DNA of 64,000 bases from Neorhizobium populisoli (GCF_019430945.1 NZ_JAHYCB010000001.1:1-64000); one strand, 5' to 3'; positions 1 through 8,439 are shown, counted from the stretch's first letter. Translations and numbers: made by a program. Notes: a model not told the origin generated them from the letters alone.

Positions 1-4
1 ACAC

Positions 5-50
5 GCCCCGATCTGATCTTGCAACCGGTATCAGCCGGTCAGATCGGGGC
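5..50. repeat. Long hairpin at left edge
   Basis: Twelve-base arms (GCCCCGATCTGA at 5-16 and its complement at 39-50) enclose a loop that holds a second small inverted repeat, ACCGG/CCGGT. There is no T-run, so it is not a clear terminator. It sits next to the IS-like repeats at 78-120 and may belong to the same mobile-element edge or end a gene lying left of the window. Confidence 0.5.
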
Positions 51-77
51 TCGTCGATGGGCATTGTGACGACCCGT

Positions 78-120
78 CGGACATTTCTACTTTGCAAACC
101 GGCGGACATTTCAACCTTGC
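78..120. mobile_element. IS21-like terminal repeats, remnant of an IS end
   Basis: Two near-identical 18-base motifs (CGGACATTTCTACTTTGC at 78-95 and CGGACATTTCAACCTTGC at 103-120) lie in direct orientation 25 bases apart. Repeated GGACATTT-type motifs at the ends are a known trait of IS21-family elements in rhizobia. No istA or istB reading frame is inside the window, so either the element continues to the left or only an end survives. The family assignment is from memory of such ends and is tentative. Confidence 0.4.
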
Positions 121-163
121 CGCCACATGATATGGGTATCTCCAGACCGAGATACAGTCTCGC

Positions 164-484
164 CTATTTGCTTTCGACAGCAGTTCCGGAGCTTATACCA
201 TTCGGATGTTCGAGCCGATATCCAGTGACGAACGCCATCACCTTCTCGCTCGACATCTCGCACGGCTTCAGTGAATCGCCTTCTGAGAGCCGGTAGAAGT
301 TGAAGCTGACGATGTCCGTGCCGGACAGGTCTTCGGCAAACAGGCTGATGCGTTTCAGATCGGCCGAGCGCTTCACCGTCGTGCCCCATCGGCGTCCGGC
401 ATATTCGCCTTCGGTGTAGCCGGTCGGAATGGCGGACAGCGCCCGTTCGAATTCGGGCATCGAAACCGTTTCGCTCTCTGCCAC
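164..484 (-). CDS. Small conserved protein of unknown function
   Basis: A 106-residue product if translation starts at the GTG at 484, which follows a good ribosome site (GGGAGGA); the first ATG is eight codons further in, at 460. The protein has no signal peptide or membrane segment. It contains a GEYAGRRWGTTVKRS block in the first third and a KPCEMSSEKV block near the end. It resembles a short protein I associate with Rhizobium and Agrobacterium genomes, with no known function. It lies just downstream of the GNAT gene on the same strand, 26 bases away, and may be cotranscribed with it. Confidence 0.75.
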   Translation of the reverse strand: MAESETVSMPEFERALSAIPTGYTEGEYAGRRWGTTVKRSADLKRISLFAEDLSGTDIVSFNFYRLSEGDSLKPCEMSSEKVMAFVTGYRLEHPNGISSGTAVESK

Positions 485-510
485 GAACTCGTCCTCCCGA
501 TCGTGTTGGC

Positions 511-990
511 TCAGCCCTCGGCAAAAGCCTTCAGCTTGTCGCCGCTCAGCCGGTAGCGGATCCATTCCGTCATCGGCTCGGCGCTGATCGCCTCGTAGAC
601 GCGAATGGCCGGTTCGTTCCAGTCCAGTACGCTCCATTCGAAACGGCCGCAGCCGTTTTCGACAGCGATGGCCGCGAGTCGCTTCAGCAAGGCTTTGCCG
701 GCGCCTACGCCGCGGGCCGTCGGGGTCACATAGAGGTCTTCAAGGTAAAGTCCGTTACGCGCCTGCCAGGTCGAATAGCTGAAGAACCAAATTGCCATGC
801 CGATCGGCTTTCCGTCCTGTTCACAGACTAGCGCACGGGTCACGGATTTATCGCCGAAGATCGATTCCTCGATTGTTTCGACCGTCGCCGCGACCTCGTG
901 TTCGGCCCTCTCGTAGATTGCCAGTTCGCGGATGAAACCCAGCAATGTCGCGGCGTCCGAACGGACGGCCTCACGTATGGTCAGCGCCAT
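511..990 (-). CDS. GNAT-family N-acetyltransferase, diamine-acetyltransferase-like
   Basis: A 159-residue single-domain GNAT enzyme, which would transfer acetyl from acetyl-CoA to an amine. The acetyl-CoA pyrophosphate-binding loop is visible as RGVGAG at residues 93-98, preceded by the LEDLYVTP strand typical of motif A. The C-terminal part (DWNEPAIRVYEAISA, then EWIRYRL) resembles spermidine/diamine acetyltransferases, so a small polyamine-like substrate is possible, but the substrate is not proven by sequence. Length is normal for the family. Cytosolic, with no signal peptide. Confidence 0.85.
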   Translation of the reverse strand: MALTIREAVRSDAATLLGFIRELAIYERAEHEVAATVETIEESIFGDKSVTRALVCEQDGKPIGMAIWFFSYSTWQARNGLYLEDLYVTPTARGVGAGKALLKRLAAIAVENGCGRFEWSVLDWNEPAIRVYEAISAEPMTEWIRYRLSGDKLKAFAEG

Positions 991-1052
991 GGAAAACCCT
1001 TTTGAATGAATTGGATGAAGACTTGTCTTGAAGTACCAAAAGCCAGATGGCG

Positions 1053-1658
1053 CTATTCCGCGGCCGACTTGATCTCCAGGACGTCGACCTCGTAGGAATA
1101 GCCATCCAGCATGCCATAGGCCTGCTCGATATTGCCGATCTCGACCTCGGCCTTGGTAATGGCGTCGTTGATCGTCTCGCAGCGGGAACGCAGCATGCGG
1201 CCAAGCACGTCGGCGCCCGGCTTCTTACCGATCCGGTCGATATGGTTGCGGATGCGAGCGCGATGCCGTTCCATTTCGAGGATATGGAAGCGGGCGTTGA
1301 CGATCTTGTCGGTGAGCTTGCGGCGCATGGCCGAGACCGGATCAAAACTTCCCGGCTCTCGCTCGTCGAGAATGATCTCGTTGACCAGCGTCTCGAGGAT
1401 CACCAGTCCCTGAAGGTCCTTGGTGTCTGCGAGTTCCGGATCGTAGCCGGTATCGTCATACACCTTGCGACGCAGCGGGTCGCAGAGCAGTTCATAGGAT
1501 GTCGTCAGCTTGGCAAACGCGTCCACGTCCCCGCCGGCATCCGGATGGGCCGTTTTCGCACGTTTGCGATAGGCCGACTTGATAGCCGTACCATCTGCCT
1601 CGCGGGCAACACCAAGCATCTCATAAGGGTCGATCACAGTGTCACCTGTTTTCGGCAA
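1053..1658 (-). CDS. J-domain (DnaJ-like) protein
   Basis: A 201-residue protein with an N-terminal J-domain at about residues 10-75; the HPD tripeptide needed to stimulate Hsp70 (DnaK) ATPase is at 38-40 in KTAHPDAGG. There is no Gly/Phe region or CxxCxGxG zinc finger, so it is a class III co-chaperone and not DnaJ itself. The C-terminal 120 residues are charged and helical (RRKLTDKIVNARFHILEMERH) and likely form a coiled coil that selects clients. It probably recruits DnaK to a specific substrate. Standalone on the minus strand. Confidence 0.85.
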   Translation of the reverse strand: MPKTGDTVIDPYEMLGVAREADGTAIKSAYRKRAKTAHPDAGGDVDAFAKLTTSYELLCDPLRRKVYDDTGYDPELADTKDLQGLVILETLVNEIILDEREPGSFDPVSAMRRKLTDKIVNARFHILEMERHRARIRNHIDRIGKKPGADVLGRMLRSRCETINDAITKAEVEIGNIEQAYGMLDGYSYEVDVLEIKSAAE

Positions 1659-1726
1659 ATCATCTCATTCTGGTAACGGCTAAGTCCCGCAGGCTCAATC
1701 CATTATCCACTGTTGTGGCCAATTCG

Positions 1727-1747
1727 GGGCAGGCGACCTCCCTGCCC
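1727..1747 (-). terminator. Hairpin downstream of the MFS gene
   Basis: Seven-base perfect arms (GGGCAGG at 1727-1733, CCTGCCC at 1741-1747) just after the minus-strand MFS stop. There is no clear T-run, so it would be a weak or Rho-assisted terminator. Confidence 0.35.
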
Positions 1748-1761
1748 GCTTTGCCCACAGC

Positions 1762-2916
1762 TTAGCCGCGGCGGCGAAAAAGCCTTATCTTCCGGCCATC
1801 CGCGACCGGCGCCATCAGAAAACTCATCACTACGAAAGGCAGAAGCACGACAAAGGTGGCAACAAGGCTCACATGCTCGGCAATTAAGCCAAGCAGCGGC
1901 GGCACGCCGATGGTGGACAGCATCAGCGTCAACCCCAGAGCCGCGAGGTTTTCGGACGGCTGGCCCCGGCCGAGCGTGATCGTGGTGGAAACCGCGAGCG
2001 GAAAGGCTAACGCCACGCCGCAGCCTATCAAGAAAAGCGCAACACCTGCCAATGTCAGGCATGGAGTTGCTACCATCAGTGTGATCCCCGCAGCGACTGA
2101 GATCGCCGAGGCGCGCACCAGCGCAATCGGGCCGAAATGTTCGCGCAACATGTCGCCGGAAAGGCGCGTCAGCCCCATTCCGATGGTGAAGGTTGCGTAG
2201 AGTATGCCGGCAATCGCCGGATCCGCCTTTAGGTGCTCGCGCAGGAAGAACGTGCCCCAATCATAGATCGCGCCTTCGACGATGCAGAGGCCGAAGACCA
2301 TGACGCAGATCAGGATGATCGTCCGGTCCGGCAGGACATAGGCCGAGCGTTTGCGATCCGGCTGCACATCGGCCGGCGGATCCTGCGGGGTGACCCAGAA
2401 GACGAACGCGCAAGCCGCAATGGCAAAACAGGCCGCCATGACCTGCTGGGAAAAGGGCGTGAACCCCTTCTCCGCCAGAAAACCCGAGCAGAGCGAGCCG
2501 ACGAGCAGGCCGATCGACCAGAAACCGTGGCTGCGGGCGATCACCTTGGTACCGGTGCGGCGCTCGATATTGGCGGAGATCATGTTGGCAGCGACGTCGA
2601 AGATCGTCCGGAAAAAGCCGAACAGGAAGAAACAGATCGCAAAACCCCAGACCGGCAGGATCGTCAAAGCCGGCGTCAGCGCGGCGCAGACCGGCAGCAT
2701 CAGCAAAGCCGTCAGCCGTGGCGTCAGACGATCGTTGATACGCCCCGCCAGCGGCAGCGCCAGGAAAGTGCCGACCGGTGCGCTCAGGATCGCAAGACCG
2801 AGCATCGCCTTGTCGATGCCCATCGACGCCTGGATTGCAGGAAGTCGCGTGAACAGCGAAATGAACAGGATGGCATTGCTGAAATAGAGCAAGGCGGGTG
2901 GCAAAAGGCTTTTCAT
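1762..2916 (-). CDS. Major facilitator superfamily transporter
   Basis: A 384-residue, strongly hydrophobic protein with about 12 predicted membrane spans, matching the MFS size. The loop after the second helix reads LAGRINDRLTPR, a variant of the MFS loop 2-3 signature (G-x3-D/N-R-x-G-R). The cytoplasmic middle loop (DVQPDRKRSAYVLPDR, around residue 190) separates the two six-helix halves. The substrate cannot be read from the sequence; it could be a drug or sugar exporter. Standalone. Confidence 0.85.
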   Translation of the reverse strand: MKSLLPPALLYFSNAILFISLFTRLPAIQASMGIDKAMLGLAILSAPVGTFLALPLAGRINDRLTPRLTALLMLPVCAALTPALTILPVWGFAICFFLFGFFRTIFDVAANMISANIERRTGTKVIARSHGFWSIGLLVGSLCSGFLAEKGFTPFSQQVMAACFAIAACAFVFWVTPQDPPADVQPDRKRSAYVLPDRTIILICVMVFGLCIVEGAIYDWGTFFLREHLKADPAIAGILYATFTIGMGLTRLSGDMLREHFGPIALVRASAISVAAGITLMVATPCLTLAGVALFLIGCGVALAFPLAVSTTITLGRGQPSENLAALGLTLMLSTIGVPPLLGLIAEHVSLVATFVVLLPFVVMSFLMAPVADGRKIRLFRRRG

Positions 2917-3195
2917 AGGATCATTCCGGGCGAATCAAAGCTCCCGCCGCATTCCTGCCAGTGCCCGGCCCTTCCGACAAGCGGGGATAGCGGGACCCTG
3001 CCCTGCATGACAAAAGCCAAGAGATTCACGGAAATGTGCAAAACATCCCCTATCCCGTATCTTCCGTCATCTTGCTGTAATCATTCAGATTCGTTTGCCG
3101 CCGCGACGGGCAGTGCCGAAAATATTTGCAGCGGATATCTTCTCCTTTGACGGAAAGGCGCTAGCCTTCCTTCTGTCCCTCCCGGAGAACCACCG

Positions 3196-3621
3196 ATGCC
3201 CGTTCGATTTCTTTATGTCGTTCTGAGTTTCGTTCTTCTGTCCTTCACCGCAGCGCGAGCCGAAGATCCGGTGGTCGAGGCCCAGTCGGTGATCTCAGGC
3301 CAGATCACCGCTCTTATCCACAACGATGCGGAAAAGGCCTATTCCTTCGCGTCTCCCGGCATTCGCAGCCTTTATCCCAACAAGGATCAATTCCTTGCAA
3401 TGGTGCGCAGCAATTACGAGGCTGTCTATCACGCCGGCAACTATGCGTTCGGCCGCTCGAAACTGATCGGCGGCGGCGAAGTGGTGCTGCAGGAGGTGAT
3501 GATCAGTGCCAAGGAAGGCAAGGACTGGACCGCCATCTACGAAATGCGGCTGATGGACGACGGCAGCTACAAGGTGAACGGCGTGCGGATGATCCGCAAC
3601 ACCGCGAGCCAAGGCATCTGA
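3196..3621 (+). CDS. DUF4864-family secreted protein
   Basis: A 141-residue protein with an N-terminal signal peptide (hydrophobic core LYVVLSFVLLSF, cleavage likely after AARA near residue 22), so it is probably periplasmic. The mature part, from VVEAQSVISGQITALIHNDAEKAY to the C-terminal KVNGVRMIRN strand, has the NTF2-like look of DUF4864 proteins. No catalytic residues are evident and the function is unknown. It runs convergently into tgt with 35 bases between the stops. Confidence 0.75.
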   Translation: MPVRFLYVVLSFVLLSFTAARAEDPVVEAQSVISGQITALIHNDAEKAYSFASPGIRSLYPNKDQFLAMVRSNYEAVYHAGNYAFGRSKLIGGGEVVLQEVMISAKEGKDWTAIYEMRLMDDGSYKVNGVRMIRNTASQGI

Positions 3622-3622
3622 C

Positions 3623-3640
3623 GGGCGGGCGATACCGCCC
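3623..3640. terminator. Short hairpin between convergent genes
   Basis: GGGCGG (3623-3628) pairs with CCGCCC (3635-3640) between the convergent stops of the DUF4864 gene and tgt. It is short with a poor T-run, so only a possible terminator. Confidence 0.3.
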
Positions 3641-3656
3641 TGCCCTTATCCCCCCA

Positions 3657-4787
3657 TCAAACCGGTTCGATGTCGCCCTTCGCCCATTCTTCCTGCGTCT
3701 TGGCGTAAAAATCCGCGAACCGGCCTTCGGCGATAGACTGGCGGATACCCTTCATCAAATCCTGATAGTAATTCAGGTTATTCCAGGAAAGCAGCATGCC
3801 TCCGAGCGCCTCGTCGGCGCGTAAGAGATGGTGCAGATAGGCGCGCGAATAATCGCGTGTTGCCGGGCAATTCGATTCCTCATCCAGCGGCCGTGTATCT
3901 TCCGCGTGGCGGGCATTGCGAATGTTGACCTTGCCGCGACGCGTGAACGCGAGGCCGTGACGTCCTGAGCGGGTCGGCATGACGCAGTCGAACATGTCGA
4001 TGCCGCGGGCGACCGATTTCAGCATGTCATCCGGCGTGCCGACGCCCATCAGGTAACGCGGCTTTTCGGTCGGCAGGACCGGCAGCGTCGTTTCCAGCAT
4101 TTTCAGCATGACATCCTGCGGCTCGCCGACGGCAAGGCCGCCAACGGCATAGCCCTTCAGATCGAGCTGCTTCAAACCTTCTGCCGAGCGGATGCGCAGG
4201 TCCGGCTGGTCGCCGCCCTGGACGATGCCGAACATCGCCTTGCCCGGCTGATCGCCGAAAGCGACGCGGCAGCGTTCGGCCCAGCGGAGCGACAGTTCCA
4301 TGGCGCGCTCGATTTCCTTCGGTTCGGCCGGCAGCGCCACACATTCGTCGAGCTGCATCTGGATGTCCGAGCCGAGCAGACCCTGGATTTCGATCGAGCG
4401 TTCCGGCGACATGTGGTGCAGAGAGCCGTCCACATGACTCTTGAAGGTCACGCCCTTTTCGTCGAGCTTGCGCAGGCCGGAGAGCGACATGACCTGGAAA
4501 CCGCCGCTATCGGTGAGGATCGGGTGTTTCCAGCGGATCAGCTCATGCAGGCCGCCAAGCCTTGCGACGCGCTCGGCACCCGGGCGTAGCATCAGGTGAT
4601 AGGTATTGCCGAGGATGATGTCGGCGCCGGTATCGCGCACCTGGTCGAGATACATAGCCTTGACGGTGCCGACCGTGCCGACCGGCATGAAGGCCGGTGT
4701 GCGGATCGTGCCGCGCGGCATGGTGATTTCGCCAAGGCGGGCGCCGCCATCGGTGGCCTTGAGATTGAACTGGAAGGTCTCGGTCAT
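3657..4787 (-). CDS. tgt: tRNA-guanine(34) transglycosylase (Tgt), zinc ligands apparently missing
   Basis: A 376-residue enzyme that swaps guanine at the wobble base of GUN-anticodon tRNAs for the queuosine precursor preQ1. Visible family blocks are the substrate pocket [16 protein letters not shown], and the nucleophile segment [13 protein letters not shown]. The start is the ATG at 4787, which overlaps the queA stop by four bases (translational coupling). Odd point: the zinc-site segment that in E. coli reads CDCYTC and ends in a histidine (TIHNL) here reads SNCPAT (residues 305-310) and SWNNL (Asn336), so only one of four ligands remains. The rest of the enzyme looks intact. Confidence 0.95.
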   Translation of the reverse strand: MTETFQFNLKATDGGARLGEITMPRGTIRTPAFMPVGTVGTVKAMYLDQVRDTGADIILGNTYHLMLRPGAERVARLGGLHELIRWKHPILTDSGGFQVMSLSGLRKLDEKGVTFKSHVDGSLHHMSPERSIEIQGLLGSDIQMQLDECVALPAEPKEIERAMELSLRWAERCRVAFGDQPGKAMFGIVQGGDQPDLRIRSAEGLKQLDLKGYAVGGLAVGEPQDVMLKMLETTLPVLPTEKPRYLMGVGTPDDMLKSVARGIDMFDCVMPTRSGRHGLAFTRRGKVNIRNARHAEDTRPLDEESNCPATRDYSRAYLHHLLRADEALGGMLLSWNNLNYYQDLMKGIRQSIAEGRFADFYAKTQEEWAKGDIEPV

Positions 4788-5869
4788 CTGTCGTTCCGGA
4801 AAAGCAGGCTGGAGTCGCCGTAGGAATAAAAGCGATAGCCTGTCGATATGGCGTGGGTATAGGCCGAGCGCATCGTCTCAAGCCCAGAGAAAGCCGAGAC
4901 GAGCATGAACAGCGTCGATTTCGGCAGGTGGAAATTGGTCATCAGCATGTCGACCGCCTTGAAGCGGTAGCCCGGCGTGATGAATATGCCGGTGGCGCCG
5001 CTCCAGGGCGCGATCGTGCCGTCGTCTTTCGCAGCGCTTTCGATCAGCCGGAGCGATGTGGTGCCCACACAGACGATGCGGCCGCCGGCGCGCCTGACGG
5101 CATTCAACCGGGCTGCGGTCTCGGCGCTGACGTGGCCGATCTCCTGGTGCATCTTGTGCTCCGTCGTGTCATCCGCCTTGACCGGCAGAAACGTCCCTGC
5201 TCCGACATGCAGGGTCACGAAATGGCGCTCGACACCGGCAGCATCGAGTTTGGCGAAAAGCTCGGGCGTGAAATGCAGGCCGGCGGTGGGGGCTGCGACG
5301 GCGCCCTCCTCGCGGGCATAGATGGTCTGGTAGTCCTTCTGGTCCTGCGCGTCTTCCGGCCGCTTGGCGGCGATGTAGGGCGGCAAAGGGATATGGCCGA
5401 CAGCCATGATCGCCTCGTCCAGCGCCGGGCCGGACAGATCGAAGCGCAGCGTCACCTCGCCGCCCTCGCCCTTCTCCTCGACCCTCGCCATCAGCGAGCC
5501 GAGCAGGCAGGCGTTACCGCCGTGACCGAACTCGATGCGGTCGCCGATCTTGATACGCTTGCCGGGTTTGGCGAACGCCTTCCAGATATCGGGCGCCATG
5601 CGCATGTGGAGCGTCGCGGAAACTTGCTGGCCGCCCGCTCCTTCCCGATGGCGGATGCCTTCGAGCTGCGCGGGAATGACCTTGGTGTCGTTGAATACCA
5701 GTGCGTCGCCGGGCTTGAGGAAATCCGATAGCTCGAAGACGCGGTGATCCGAAAGGACGGATTCGCCATTGGGCTGGACGACGAGTAGCCGGGCGCTGTC
5801 ACGCGGGTTTGCGGGCCGCAGCGCAATGTTTTCGTCCGGCAGATCGAAATCGAATAGATCGACGCGCAT
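4784..5869 (-). CDS. queA: S-adenosylmethionine:tRNA ribosyltransferase-isomerase (QueA)
   Basis: A 361-residue enzyme that transfers and rearranges the ribosyl part of S-adenosylmethionine onto preQ1-tRNA to give epoxyqueuosine, the step after Tgt. Recognisable blocks are [16 protein letters not shown] at the N-terminus, [35 protein letters not shown] and [14 protein letters not shown] chose the ATG at 5869 because the protein family starts at [11 protein letters not shown]; the reading frame stays open further upstream without homology. The four-base overlap with tgt puts the two queuosine enzymes in one translational unit. Confidence 0.96.
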   Translation of the reverse strand: MRVDLFDFDLPDENIALRPANPRDSARLLVVQPNGESVLSDHRVFELSDFLKPGDALVFNDTKVIPAQLEGIRHREGAGGQQVSATLHMRMAPDIWKAFAKPGKRIKIGDRIEFGHGGNACLLGSLMARVEEKGEGGEVTLRFDLSGPALDEAIMAVGHIPLPPYIAAKRPEDAQDQKDYQTIYAREEGAVAAPTAGLHFTPELFAKLDAAGVERHFVTLHVGAGTFLPVKADDTTEHKMHQEIGHVSAETAARLNAVRRAGGRIVCVGTTSLRLIESAAKDDGTIAPWSGATGIFITPGYRFKAVDMLMTNFHLPKSTLFMLVSAFSGLETMRSAYTHAISTGYRFYSYGDSSLLFRNDR

Positions 5870-5891
5870 AGAAAATTCCAGAAAAGCGAAA

Positions 5892-5918
5892 CCCGCCCCG
5901 CCTTGGAGGCGGAGCGGG
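5892..5918 (-). terminator. Hairpin between ppiB and queA
   Basis: On the minus strand, CCCGC-T-CCGCC pairs with GGCGG-G-GCGGG (arms 5908-5918 and 5892-5902, one mismatch) and is followed by TTTCGCTTTT. It has the form of an intrinsic terminator placed directly after ppiB, so queA-tgt may be partly uncoupled from the upstream genes. Confidence 0.55.
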
Positions 5919-5937
5919 CCATTCATTCGAGAGCGGA

Positions 5938-6447
5938 TCAGACGTCCGCGGCGACGCGAACGGAAGTGATCGAGTCCGGATCTTTGACCGGCTCGCCCTT
6001 CTTGATCTGGTCGATGATTTCCATGCCTTCAGTGACCTGACCCCAGACCGTGTATTGCTTGTTCAGCCACGGAGCGTCGGTGAAGCAGATGAAGAACTGC
6101 GAGTTGGCCGAGTTCGGGCTCTGCGAGCGGGCCATGGAGCAGGTGCCGCGGACGTGCGGAACAGCCGAAAATTCGGCCTGCAGGTCCGGCTTTTCAGAGC
6201 CGCCCATGCCGGCACGGGCCGGGTTGAAGTCCGCACCGCCCTGCTTGCCGAACTTCACGTCGCCGGTCTGCGCCATGAAGTCAGGAATGACGCGGTGGAA
6301 AACGACGCCATCATAGGCCTTCTCGCGAGCGAGTTCCTTGATACGTGCGACATGGCCCGGAGCGAGGTCCGGCAGGAGCGAGATCACGACCTTGCCCTTG
6401 GTGGTTTCCATGATGAGGGTGTTTTCCGGATCCTTGATCTCGGCCAT
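5938..6447 (-). CDS. ppiB: Cyclophilin-type peptidyl-prolyl isomerase, cytoplasmic
   Basis: A 169-residue cyclophilin that catalyses cis-trans isomerisation of proline bonds. The catalytic motif [14 protein letters not shown] (about residues 50-63) carries the key Phe/His/Arg, and the [20 protein letters not shown] block forms the peptide-binding face. No signal peptide, hence cytosolic, in contrast to the neighbouring paralog, which has one. The two are about 70 bases apart and probably arose by gene duplication. Confidence 0.93.
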   Translation of the reverse strand: MAEIKDPENTLIMETTKGKVVISLLPDLAPGHVARIKELAREKAYDGVVFHRVIPDFMAQTGDVKFGKQGGADFNPARAGMGGSEKPDLQAEFSAVPHVRGTCSMARSQSPNSANSQFFICFTDAPWLNKQYTVWGQVTEGMEIIDQIKKGEPVKDPDSITSVRVAADV

Positions 6448-6517
6448 CTTTCTTCTCCTTATGTAGAGCCGCCCGGTCCCATTTGTCCGCGGGACGGGCG
6501 GCCTTGGTTTATTCCGA

Positions 6518-7105
6518 TTACTTCTTGCCGACCGTGACCTTGATCATCTTGTCGGGGCTGCTGACTTCGCCATTGCCGCCCTGGCCGCGCTTGATCTTGT
6601 CGACGAATTCCATGCCCGACACGACCTTGCCGACAACGGTGTACTGGTTGTCCAGGCTCGGATATTTGGTGAACATGATGAAGAATTGCGAATTGGCGGA
6701 GTTCGGGTCCTGGGAACGGGCCATGCCGATGATGCCGCGTTCGAACGGTACCTTGGAAAACTCGGCCGGCAGGTTCGGCATATCCGAGCCACCGGTGCCG
6801 GCACGGGCCGGATTGAAGCCCGGCGCGCCTTCCTTGCCGAATTTCACGTCGCCGGTCTGCGCCATGAAATTGTTGATGACGCGGTGGAAAACGACGTTGT
6901 CATAGGCGCCCTTGGCGGCCAGCGCCTTGATCTGCGCCACGTGCTTCGGCGCGACTTCCGGCATCAGCTGGATCACGACCGGGCCATCCTTCAGCTGGAT
7001 GGTCAGGAAATCGTCGGGACCGGCGGCCTGAGCCGGCAGGACCATGGAAGCGAGCGCCATTGCGCCGGCAAAAGCACCCATGAGGGCAAGACGAAGCAGT
7101 TTCAT
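6518..7105 (-). CDS. ppiA: Cyclophilin-type peptidyl-prolyl isomerase, exported
   Basis: A 195-residue cyclophilin with a signal peptide (MKLLRLALMGAFAGAMALAS, cleavage likely after AQAA near residue 28), so it should act in the periplasm on exported proteins. The active-site block FHRVINNFMAQTGD and the [18 protein letters not shown] block match its cytoplasmic paralog downstream. Together the pair gives one isomerase on each side of the inner membrane. It lies 26 bases after coaD on the same strand. Confidence 0.93.
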   Translation of the reverse strand: MKLLRLALMGAFAGAMALASMVLPAQAAGPDDFLTIQLKDGPVVIQLMPEVAPKHVAQIKALAAKGAYDNVVFHRVINNFMAQTGDVKFGKEGAPGFNPARAGTGGSDMPNLPAEFSKVPFERGIIGMARSQDPNSANSQFFIMFTKYPSLDNQYTVVGKVVSGMEFVDKIKRGQGGNGEVSSPDKMIKVTVGKK

Positions 7106-7131
7106 TCGGAAAACTCCGGTTTCGAAAACGT

Positions 7132-7626
7132 TCAGCGTTTCAGCTTGGCATTGAGAGCCTTGAGGACGGTTGCCGGCACGAAAGCGCTGACATCGCCGCC
7201 CATCGCCGCGATCTGCCGGACCAATGTGCCGGTAATGGGGCGGGTCGCAACCCCTGCCGGCAGAAACACGGTCTGAATATCCGGCGCCATCTGGCGGTTC
7301 ATACCGGCCATCTGCATTTCGTAATCGAGATCGGTACCGTCCCGCAGGCCGCGGATCAGCAACGACGCGCCATTGGCGCGGGCCGCGTCGACCACCAGCC
7401 GATCGAAGGAAACGACCGAGAGATTGGCGGCCTTGGCGGGCAGGACTTCCGTCAGAGACGACCTGATCAGCTCCGCTCTCTCCTCGAAGGAAAACATCGG
7501 GGCCTTGCCCGGATGAATGCCGATCGCGACGATCAGCTTTTCAGCGACGTTCAGCGCCTGCACGAGCACGTCCAGATGGCCGTTGGTCATCGGGTCGAAG
7601 GAGCCGGGATAAAAAGCTGTCGTCAT
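7132..7626 (-). CDS. coaD: Phosphopantetheine adenylyltransferase (CoaD)
   Basis: A 164-residue enzyme that makes dephospho-CoA from 4'-phosphopantetheine and ATP, the penultimate step of coenzyme A synthesis. The nucleotidyltransferase signature [17 protein letters not shown], with the TxGH-type active site, is at the N-terminus, and the [20 protein letters not shown] block binds substrate. I use the ATG at 7626, where the family starts; a longer upstream frame shows no homology. It is the first gene of the coaD-ppiA-ppiB-queA-tgt cluster. Confidence 0.95.
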   Translation of the reverse strand: MTTAFYPGSFDPMTNGHLDVLVQALNVAEKLIVAIGIHPGKAPMFSFEERAELIRSSLTEVLPAKAANLSVVSFDRLVVDAARANGASLLIRGLRDGTDLDYEMQMAGMNRQMAPDIQTVFLPAGVATRPITGTLVRQIAAMGGDVSAFVPATVLKALNAKLKR

Positions 7627-7734
7627 TCGAGGTCCTGGCCGAGATCTCAAACCTGGTATTGCGACTGGCAATACAGGCGTTTCCAGCGCCTTTTGTCACG
7701 GAAGTGTCGCCGCCGCAAGCATCTCGAAAAATCT

Positions 7735-7771
7735 GAACGAAAGATGAATGCGCCGTTCAAGAGCGTTTCAG
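7735..7771. promoter_or_regulatory. Four-half-site motif TGAA-N7-TGAA-N7-TTCA-N7-TTCA, copy A
   Basis: Half-sites are at 7735, 7746, 7757 and 7768, exactly 11 bases apart; two direct repeats face two inverted ones. The 11-base period is one helical turn, as in tandem sites for OmpR/PhoB-type response regulators. It lies 70 bases before the small membrane protein gene at 7842 and about 110 bases upstream of coaD on the other strand. A near-identical copy is at 7945. Confidence 0.6.
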
Positions 7772-7841
7772 CGGCACCATGGTCTTATAGGCATCGTGGC
7801 GGCGGGAAGTACCCGCCCGTAAGATGGGAGAAAGACTGCAA

Positions 7842-7928
7842 ATGCTGGCCTTGATGGTGTTGGGAGCCGTTGTTCTCGCGTTCATCTTGGAGGCATTCGT
7901 GGTTGCCTTCGGCCCCGAGGAATTTTGA
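7842..7928 (+). CDS. Tiny single-span membrane protein, unknown
   Basis: A 28-residue reading frame: one continuous hydrophobic helix (LALMVLGAVVLAFILEAF) followed by a short acidic tail, GPEEF. The ATG at 7842 follows GGGAGA at a proper distance; an upstream in-frame ATG at 7824 would add six residues (MGERLQ). Size and shape resemble small inner-membrane regulators, but I recognise no family. Support comes from the ribosome site and from the conserved motif upstream, which is repeated before the next small membrane protein gene. Confidence 0.5.
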   Translation: MLALMVLGAVVLAFILEAFVVAFGPEEF

Positions 7929-7944
7929 AAAAAGGCTCGAATTC

Positions 7945-7981
7945 TGAACGCCAGATGAACGAGCCATTCAAGGTCGCTTCA
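7945..7981. promoter_or_regulatory. Four-half-site motif TGAA-N7-TGAA-N7-TTCA-N7-TTCA, copy B
   Basis: Half-sites are at 7945, 7956, 7967 and 7978, with the same 11-base period as copy A. The bases between half-sites are largely conserved too (for example GA before the second TGAA and GCC before the first TTCA), and the similarity extends past the last half-site. It lies 86 bases before the small membrane protein gene at 8068. Confidence 0.6.
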
Positions 7982-8067
7982 GAGGGACAGGGTTAAGAAG
8001 CTCTCAAAATGCGGTGGAACCTGGGTGCGACGTTCGCATTCGGGCAAACAAAAAAAGGAATACCGAG

Positions 8068-8250
8068 ATGATGATCGCGAAGCGGAAGATGGCAATGCCG
8101 GACAAGATTACCATGATCAACCTGGTCTGGACCGCCATGATCGCCGTCATGCTGACGGCAACCGTGACCCTTTATCAGGGCAGGTCCGATTTTGCGGATC
8201 TCAAGTATCCGCAGGTTACCGGTCACTACGCCGATCTCTCCTTTTATTGA
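8068..8250 (+). CDS. Small single-span membrane protein, unknown
   Basis: A 60-residue protein with a basic N-terminus (MMIAKRKMAMPDK), one hydrophobic segment at about residues 16-36 (NLVWTAMIAVMLTATVTLYQ), and a polar tail ending YADLSFY. The orientation rule predicts a cytoplasmic N-terminus and a periplasmic tail. The start at 8068 is chosen for the AAAAGGAAT ribosome site just upstream. Unknown function. It shares the four-half-site motif with the 28-residue gene at 7842, so the two are likely co-regulated. Confidence 0.6.
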   Translation: MMIAKRKMAMPDKITMINLVWTAMIAVMLTATVTLYQGRSDFADLKYPQVTGHYADLSFY

Positions 8251-8439
8251 GACGCGTCGACAGCCGGAAAGGATGACGATGTTCATGTCATCCGGAAAGT
8301 CCACAATGTCCGAGCTCCGCCTTTAGCAGGCAGAGATCGAGGGTATTTGTGACTTCCTTTCCCGGCAAAGTGCGGTCTGTACGATTTTCGTGGTCGTGAG
8401 CCGGGCAAACACAGAATTCCCGCTGCAGCCAATCAAACG

